A program made the translations under genes and the position numbers. Below are positions 57,301-64,000 of a DNA stretch of 64,000 nt, one piece after another. The notes beneath the pieces were generated by a model. That model was not told the origin of the DNA and did not search any database. It was given only the letters and a program-made list of their open reading frames with translations. Location: assembly GCA_019973155.2 (NCBI GenBank), contig BPQB01000003.1, forward strand, positions 558,001 to 622,000, in the 5' to 3' direction. This DNA comes from Phanerochaete sordida. Its lineage: Eukaryota > Basidiomycota > Agaricomycetes > Polyporales > Phanerochaetaceae. The first letter of the stretch is position 1. Every line of letters starts with the position of its first letter.

Positions 57301-58160
57301 GAGGGAGAAAAAATGGGTAAGAACGGCTTATAGTAAGACTTTGAGCACATGATCACCTCATAGAATTGTCCTACACGGGTGAGCAAGATGCAGTGAGGGA
57401 ACTTGACCAAGTTCTCGAGCACTTCTTTTGCCAGAGGAGTCATGGGCTGTTCGGGACCAGCTGCTCCGTCAGAAGCTATCTGGAATCGTTAGGAGATTCA
57501 TTCCGGAAGCGGGAGGACGACTGTGACCTATGAGGTCCGCCTCCACTGGAGGCGTTAATTTCTTGAGACTCTTCCTCTTTGTTTTCGGTAGATTGACCAT
57601 CGTGATCTCTGGCTCTATATGGTCGGCTGTCTCGCCAGACTCTTCCACAGCAGTGTCAGCCTTTTTTCTTCGGCCTCTACGTTTGGGAGGAGGGGCAGTT
57701 TTAGACGGCTGTGCTACATCTTCCGGAGGGTCTGGCACGAGCCCTGCTGCAGCGCCAGCCTCCGCTGGCACATCTGTATTCACTATTTCACGCGACGTAC
57801 GCGTTCTTTAGCAATCATTATATTCGCTGCTACAAGAATTTTCATACGTAAGGTAGGCGGAGCGACCTCTGCATCTTCCAGAGGCATTGAGACCTCCAGG
57901 CCTCCTAGCCATGGGCCAAGAGGCGTAGCAGGTGTCCCGTCAGGATTGAGCCAGGTTGTTGGCAGCTCGGAGAATTTCTTCTTCGTCTTAGTAATCTTGG
58001 ACTTTTTCTCCGAGTACGTAGGAGGTGTGAGACTGGAAAGCGCGACTCCACTGCGCAGAGGTCCGTGTCGCGTCCGGAATAATCGCGTAGCGGGTGATTT
58101 CGAGGCGCAAGAGTCGCATAGCCATAATCTTGCGCGCGGCCGTGAGACCGCGGACAGCAT
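54313..58160 (-). CDS. msh1: Mitochondrial MutS homologue Msh1
   Basis: DNA mismatch-binding ATPase of mitochondria, 1117 aa. Exons are 58160-57848, 57782-57528, 57475-57357, 57295-56398, 56345-55826, 55774-55683, 55618-55470, 55420-55209, 55157-54587 and 54537-54313. The first ATG-started frame (MLSAVSRPRARLWLCDSCA) is basic and fits mitochondrial import. About 190 poorly conserved residues follow, including a Lys/Arg-rich patch (PPPKRRGRRKK). The mismatch-recognition domain then starts at FPHCILLTRVGQFYE, with Phe and Glu of the FYE motif present. The ATPase domain has Walker A GPNMAGKST, Walker B VIMDEVGRGTS and ATHFHEL. It is head to head with the septin gene, 230 bp apart. MutS is certain; Msh1 is inferred from the presequence and domain layout. 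Confidence 0.9.
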
Positions 58161-58390
58161 AGGCACTCCGCGCCACCAGATTCTACAGGAAAGATAGTCG
58201 AGGAGGAGACGAGGACGAGGAGGAAGGCGGGGAAATGAGACGAGGCCCAGAACAAGATGAGCGGAAGGCGTCTATCAAGCTGCCGCATATGGGTGCGGAG
58301 TTCGAAAGGTAAAGTTGCTAGCTTGGGATCGCGAGAGTCGTCAACGACGCCAACCACCAAACCCGCACAGCAAAACCGCCCGTCGCAACC

Positions 58391-59966
58391 ATGTCTTTCG
58401 CCGGCCGACGCACACGAAACAAGGTCAAGAAGGGTGTCCAGTTCACCCTCATGGTCGTCGGTACGTCCGCGCTCGCAGCATACGCGCTTTGGCGGTACAG
58501 CGCGACCGTGTTGGGACACCAGCTCAGACAATCTTCCCCGCAGGTGCCTCGGGTACCGGACGCACCACCTTCGTGAACACCCTTTGCGAGTCTGAGGTCC
58601 TCCAGCACAAGGTCTCCGATAGCCCCGAGACTGCCCATCTCGAGGAGGGTATCAAGATCAAGCCCGTCAACGTCGGTGAGTTTCCACGGAAGTCGGAGAC
58701 CGTGGACACGGTGCTCAATATACCTAGAACTCGAGGAGGATGGCGTGCGCATCGCGCTTACTATTGTCGACACTCCTGGATTTGGCGACAACATCGACAA
58801 CGAGTTCGCGTGCGTACCCCAGCCGTTCATTGAAACCGCCATCATTCACAGTTGTATGTAGTTTCCAGGAGATTGTCGGTCATCTGGAACGGCAATACGA
58901 CGACATTCTCGCCGAGGAGTCTCGTATCAAGCGTAACCCTCGCTTCCGCGATAACCGTGTCCACGCCCTGTTGTACTTCATCCCTCCCACCGGCCACGCC
59001 CTGAGGGAGATGGACATCGAACTCATGCGTCGCCTGTCACCACGCGTCAATGTCATCCCGGTCATTGGCAAGGCTGACTCTTTGACCCCAAGTGAGCTCC
59101 GCGGCTTCAAGAAGCGGGTGCGTACTCCTGGAATCGAGTCATGGCTGATCACTCACTAGTGACGGCGCCCAGATCATGGAGGACATCGAGTACTACGACA
59201 TTCCCGTCTACAACTTCCCATACGACGTGGAGGAAGATGACGAGGACACTATTCAGGACAACAGCGAGCTACGGGTACGTCCGAAGCTCGATATCGCGAC
59301 GACGCATCGAACATTGATTGTTGCCTACGCAGGCTATGATGCCCTTCGCCATTGTTGGATCCGAGGAGGAGGTTGAGATTGATGGTCAGCCCGTGCGTGC
59401 CAGGATATACCCATGGGGTATCGTCGAGGTCGACAACCCTAAGCACTCGGACTTCAGTCGCCTTCGGGGTGCTCTCCTTGGGTATGGAAACATAATGTGT
59501 GTGTCCCGCAGCGTCTAACCCTCTGCCCAGCACCCATCTTTCGGACCTGAAGGCCCTCACCCACGATCTCTTGTACGAGACTTATCGTACGGAGAAGCTT
59601 TCCAGGACAGTCCACTCGGAGGCAACCGACTCGTCCATCCTTCCCGAGGAGCTCGCCACCCAAAGCGTCAGGCTCAAGGAGGAGCAGCTGCGTCGGGAGG
59701 AAGAGAAGGTAGGAGATTTTACCGCGTCGACGCGCAATCTGAGAGCTGACATGTGTGCCCGTCTCAGTTGCGGGAGATCGAGCTCCGGGTGCAACGCGAG
59801 ATCAACGAGAAGAGGCAGGAGCTCTTGGCGAAGGAAGAGTCGCTCAGGTATGCCGCATGTACCGCAGCTGCAGACGTCATGCACACGCTTAATCTTCATC
59901 GCTGCGCACAGGAACCTGGAGAGCCGGCTGGCAGCGCAGGGTTCGCAATCAGAATTCCGGGAGTAA
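58391..59966 (+). CDS. cdc11: Septin, Cdc11 type
   Basis: Filament-forming GTP-binding-fold protein of septa and hyphal tips, 367 aa. Exons are 58391-58460, 58544-58675, 58728-58809, 58862-59117, 59173-59274, 59333-59481, 59531-59708, 59768-59847 and 59912-59966. The start [16 protein letters not shown] includes a basic lipid-binding patch. The P-loop is [10 protein letters not shown], with Arg where most septins have Lys; Arg at this site is known from yeast Cdc11 and supports the class. G3 is DTPGFGDN and G4 is IGKAD. The septin unique element is near [18 protein letters not shown]-terminal coiled coil follows ([20 protein letters not shown]). The first intron (83 bp) is the longest. Confidence 0.92.
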
Positions 59967-60969
59967 GGCTCTTCGCCTCTGTCGGTGTCTGGTCTGCAAA
60001 ATGGTGCTCGAGAATATTGATACCCCTCCCGGAAGTCCACTCCCCACACTCTCGTTCTTGTTATCCTGTGCGGCCTACGTATCTAACTGGATTAATTCGC
60101 TCTGATAGCACGCTCCTTTATCCGTGTCGTTCTCTTCCTATCGCTCGTATATTGATACCTCTTCTTTGCGCGGCTTCTTGTGCCGCAGTTATGGTGGTCC
60201 GAGTTCTGAGTACGCTAGAACGTCGTCACGAGCTGTTCTGCGGACGAAATGCATGTGCGTGCGTCGGGAGATGTGTTTTTCGTCGGGTGGGTGATCGTCG
60301 CAAAGCGTCGCAATCGCGTCTTTGCCTGATCTGCACGGTCGATCTAGACGCTGGTGAACGGATGATGCGACAGCTGCAGGCTACGAAGTGTCTCGTCGAC
60401 GCGACGCTTTTCTGAGCTCGCCTGGGATCCCTCGACGGCGTTTTCTAGCGGTGCTCACCGTCGGATGGCCCGGTGAGTACGCTCCCCGTCCTGCGCGAGA
60501 ACGTCTACAGACTCTGATCGAAACGGCCCTCAACAGCCTTCGTTGATCTCCTGCTCTGCCCAATCTGGCAGCCATCGACCCAAGCCTCTTCTGTCTGCTG
60601 CCACAGCCCGACCGCTCGAATATCCCCTCCCCTCTCTTCCTCCTCCCTGTCCTTCAGCCCAGTTCCCGCCACGCCCTTCCTTCCATCACTGCACGCCAAA
60701 ATCCCACAAACCTGACGCGCTTTCCTTGGCCCAAACCCCGACGGAGTTCACGATCCGCTTGAACAAGGCGACGTCCCAGTCGGTGAACCGCCGGGCTTTC
60801 TGCTTGCGTTCTCGAGCATCCTCGCGATTCTCGCCCTGCAGAGGTCGGCTCGCACTTGTCTCTGGGAACCTCACACGTATTCAAACAGCAGGCAGCCTCA
60901 AGACTGGCAAAGCTCTCCCAGCAGCCTAGTACCTCCGACGTCGACGACGTCCCCTGCCTTTGACCCGCC
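59967..60969. other. Long intergenic region upstream of the MIT-domain gene
   Basis: About 1 kb with no supported coding sequence. A pyrimidine-rich stretch at about 60621-60657, ending CCTTCAG, may mark a transcription start or a 5' UTR intron acceptor. Confidence 0.4.
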
Positions 60970-63800
60970 ATGTCCAGACGTCGCTCTGCAATCGTCCCCC
61001 CGCCGGGCCCGCCCCCGAGTCAGCCAATTCCGCATCTTCCGCCCACTCATGTCTACGATACGTACGACGACATGGCTGGTTACAACGGGAGGACCTCGGA
61101 CGTAGACAGCTACGACTCGCACTCGCCTCCGCAGTCGTACGCACGACCCAGTGCTTCTGCGAACCTCGCAGCCGTAGCAGCGTTCTCGCAGAACCGACAT
61201 GCAACCTACGCGTCAAGTGCGGCGTCCTCGTCCGTGGATAACCTCTCGGACTCGCCGCCCCCGTCACGGCTACGGTCGGGTGCTCGGTCTCCCACAACCA
61301 ACGACATCGTCCCTGACCGCCTGCTCCTTTCGCCTCCCGAGCCCCGCAGCTCCGAACCGCGCCCGCCCTCGTCCCGGCGAGCACTCACTAAAGCGCTTGA
61401 GCTGGCACGGGAAGCTGTGAAACTCGATTCTACGAATGATGACCCGTATGGCGCCGTTATCGCGTATGGGAAGAGCGTATCACTGCTCAGCGAGGTTATG
61501 GAGAGGGTGATGAGGGGCGAGGACAGCACAGAGCGGCGGAGGAACGGCCGTCGGAGGAGCGTGGTCGCGCAAGAGGAAGAAGTGCGTCGCTTAAAGTCTA
61601 TTGTGAGTGGGCTGCGATCGTTCCGCTTCCGAACACCCAGCAGGTCTGACTGTTGCATTCCGATGTCAGCACGATACATATGCGGATCGCATGAATATTC
61701 TCAGCCTCATATACAGCATTCCCTTACCTACAACGTCGCCACCGTCCACCTACGCTTCGTCATCTGTGTCAGTCTCGACCGCGTCCACTACCCCTTCGTC
61801 CCCCACGTCAACATCCCCTACATCCGAGTCCTCGCACTCATCAAGATATACCAACGAGTACTCGGACGACGGACGCGGGTCGTCGGACATCCCCAGAATC
61901 GACTTAGCTGACAACTCAGATGACATGCTCGCCATAGGAACAGCCATGTTCTCAATGGATACCTCGATGTCCTCGGGTGGTTATTCTCCTCGGACACCAG
62001 TGGCGCCATCCGTGCATCCTTACGCTGCCTCAACCTCGCCTTCTTCGTCCAGAATGTCAGCGGCAACGCCTCCACGACAAGTGGGTCGAACCAGAGCTTC
62101 TTCTTCCCTCCCGCCTCCTCCGCCGCCACCAACCACATTGCCTCCAGCCGCACCTGCACCTCCAGCTGCTCCTTTCGAGCCACAATCAACAGCGCTGAGG
62201 CCGCCAGAGCTGCAAGGCAGACAGCGAGGCGCCTCGTTTTCGCACAGGAGAAATGGATCGTATGGTAGACTTGCGGCCCTGCAAGAAGAAGGGTCGGAGA
62301 AGCACGATGATAAACCTGTGCCAACGCGTTCAGACAGTCTCGATACGTCGCACTCCGGAGGCTCAGGACGACGCTCGTCGGACGACTCTCATCCTCTGCC
62401 GCCTCTACCTCCAACTCCAAGTTCTCATGGAGTCAATGGAACCGATACCCAACCAAACAGTCCCACCCTTCTCAATCAAAGACCGCGCGGTTCCTCTAAT
62501 ATCTCTGTGCGACAAGAGGTTCAATTGACGAGCCCGCTGATCAACGCTTCCACAGCTATGGGCATGATCTCGCAACGGAGGATCATCAAGACCTCTGTAA
62601 CCTCCTCGATGAGTACTTCGTCAGAGCAGTCTGACGTGTCATCTGTCGCGTCTTCATTGCCAGCGAGCAGTGTGGCGAGCTTAAGCCTACCCACCCGTAG
62701 CCGCGCTTCATCGCAGCCGCCACGGCCATTGTTTGCCACAGCAAAGTCGTACCCTGTGCCACACTCTGCGCTTCCAGGAGGCCAGCCACGCAAAGTTTCT
62801 ATACCGTCGAGGTTGAACCCGAACGCGCCGCCTCAGATCACGATCAACACTGCGCTTCTGTCGCCCCCGCTGTCGAAGACACCCGTAGCGCCCCTTGTTC
62901 CCCCACCACCAGTGCCACATGGCAGCATCCCTATGGCACCTCAGTCACCGCTGCCGCCCAATGCGCCGACAGACCCACTGCGGAAGCCGTACCACATGAT
63001 GATCCTGCTCCGGCAGACGATGACCTCGAAGACAGGCGGCTACATCACGCGTCGGCTGCACGTCCCGCAGGAAGTCTGGTCGCAGGGCGGCGCAAAGCTC
63101 ACGAACATTCCGGAGAAGATCCGCGTCGTCGAGGTACTGTGCTCCGCGCTGGAGGAAATCCAGAGCTGGAGCGTCGAGTACTTTGGCGCGGGCAACGTGA
63201 GCAGCGGCATGGGCATGGGGATTGGGAGTATCGGGAAGAAGGAGGCAGAGGCGTGGTCGAGCAAGCTCGAAGAGCTTTTGGCCGTGTGCGACGGCGTCGT
63301 GGGTAACTTTGGCAAGAAGCTCGGTGTCGGCGAGGGCTTCGTGACGAAAAAGAGCGGTGGAGTGAGTTTGGCATCGCTTGCTGCTGTTCTCCGGATTGTG
63401 CTCATATCGTTCGCAGAAGGTCACATCATGGGGAGGCAGGCTGACACGCCAGTTCGATAAGCTCACGAACGGGAAAAAGTAAGGCACCTCCTGGATCTAC
63501 GATGAGCATGAACTGATTACCCCGCCTCGTAGCTTGGACTCACCTGCCATCTACGTCCAAGGGCTCGCGAAGCTCTTCAACCAGGTGCAGATCCTGGACG
63601 AGCACACGAAGGCCGTGTGTGGCCAGCCAATCGCACCCCTGTACGCGGCGTTCCCGCCAGAGTACCGGACCGCGTCCGAGACGAGGCTCCGGCGCGCGTC
63701 CGAGTTCTTTGCGAAGGTCGTCCTCACGTTCGTCATCCGCGACATGGCGCTCCTGCTGGACAAGTACGTCAAGAAGTGCGAAAAGTGGCTCGCGGAATGA
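60970..63800 (+). CDS. MIT-domain protein with long disordered middle
   Basis: Hypothetical protein of 884 aa. Exons are 60970-61602, 61670-63361, 63417-63478 and 63533-63800. After a Pro/Ser-rich N-terminus an MIT domain covers about residues 138-180 (ALTKALELAREAVKLDST, AVIAYGKSVSLLSEVMERV); MIT domains bind ESCRT-III tails or microtubule-linked partners. Next is a low-complexity Ser/Thr/Pro region of more than 400 residues with polyproline runs. The C-terminal 250 residues are well structured (GGYITRRLHVPQEVW, IRVVEVLCSALEEIQSW, GLAKLFNQVQILDEHTKAVC) and end in a charged helix. This C-terminal domain seems conserved but was not named. A role in endosomal or polarity traffic is inferred from the MIT domain alone. 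Confidence 0.85.
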
Positions 63801-64000
63801 GAATCTGGACCATCGGACCTTTGGATTACACGGCGTCAGCATTTACAGCATCACGCATGGCTTCTCCCCTTACAGTCGCATATCCCCGCATCGCTACCCC
63901 ACACGCAGACCTCCGACGCCACATACGCTCATCGAAACCATCTTCACCCGACTGGAGACTCAAACACATACTGTAATATTACTTGCTTTCTCGGGGTTAG

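Noticed and set aside
57988..58176. Alternative start frame MARSAYAVRG for Msh1
   Set aside because: It is in a different frame and ends early; the frame starting at 58160 continues through splice-consistent exons.

Overview
This is nuclear DNA of a filamentous basidiomycete, most likely an Agaricomycete wood or litter decayer. The signs are introns of about 45-65 bp in nearly every gene with GTRNG donors and YAG acceptors, G/C-ending codons, very tight gene spacing, an extracellular GH3 beta-glucosidase with an N-terminal CBM1, and fungal families such as Hos3, Atg16, Ypt7, Pub1 and a Cdc11-type septin. No bacterial, viral or CRISPR features were seen. Gene models were built by hand from open frames joined at splice sites. 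For all complete protein-coding models the exon lengths sum to whole codons.

Left part (1-22 kb): G-patch protein (-, runs off the left edge), RBR ubiquitin ligase A (-), an RBM26/Rmn1-like RNA-binding protein (+), a single-pass membrane protein (-), a PXA-domain protein (+), a large acidic RING-H2 protein (-), a Hos3-type histone deacetylase (+), a frameshifted F-box/LRR-like relic (+), 6-phosphogluconolactonase (-), RBR ubiquitin ligase B (+) and a small zinc-knuckle-like gene (+) with an apparent frameshift. RBR B is a paralogue of A. It is split by a 456-bp element with 12-bp perfect terminal inverted repeats and a 10-bp target-site duplication; taking the element out rejoins the reading frame exactly.

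Middle part (22-36 kb): a secreted GH27 alpha-galactosidase (-), a mitochondrial trypsin-like protease (-), mitochondrial branched-chain aminotransferase (-), 6-phosphogluconate dehydrogenase (+), an ASNSD1-like asparagine-synthetase-domain protein (+), prohibitin 1 (+) and the three-RRM protein Pub1/TIA-1 (+). Two oxidative pentose-phosphate enzymes therefore lie within about 11 kb.

Accessory cluster (36.6-40.8 kb): three paralogous secreted proteins (-,+,-) made of Gly/Asn-rich modules around GGNAYSG, with dibasic Kex2-type sites followed by a conserved start of a module. In two of them all introns are phase 1 and the module exons are 162 nt long. The two divergent genes also share an inverted duplicated promoter. 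I do not recognise this family, and it is the best candidate for something undescribed here.

Right part (41-64 kb): Atg16 (-) and Ypt7/Rab7 (+) head to head, an Osh3-like oxysterol-binding protein (+), a CBM1-GH3 beta-glucosidase with 28 exons, a 6-nt microexon and two GC-AG introns (+), mitochondrial aconitase (+), mitochondrial MutS homologue Msh1 (-), a Cdc11-type septin (+) and a long MIT-domain protein (+).
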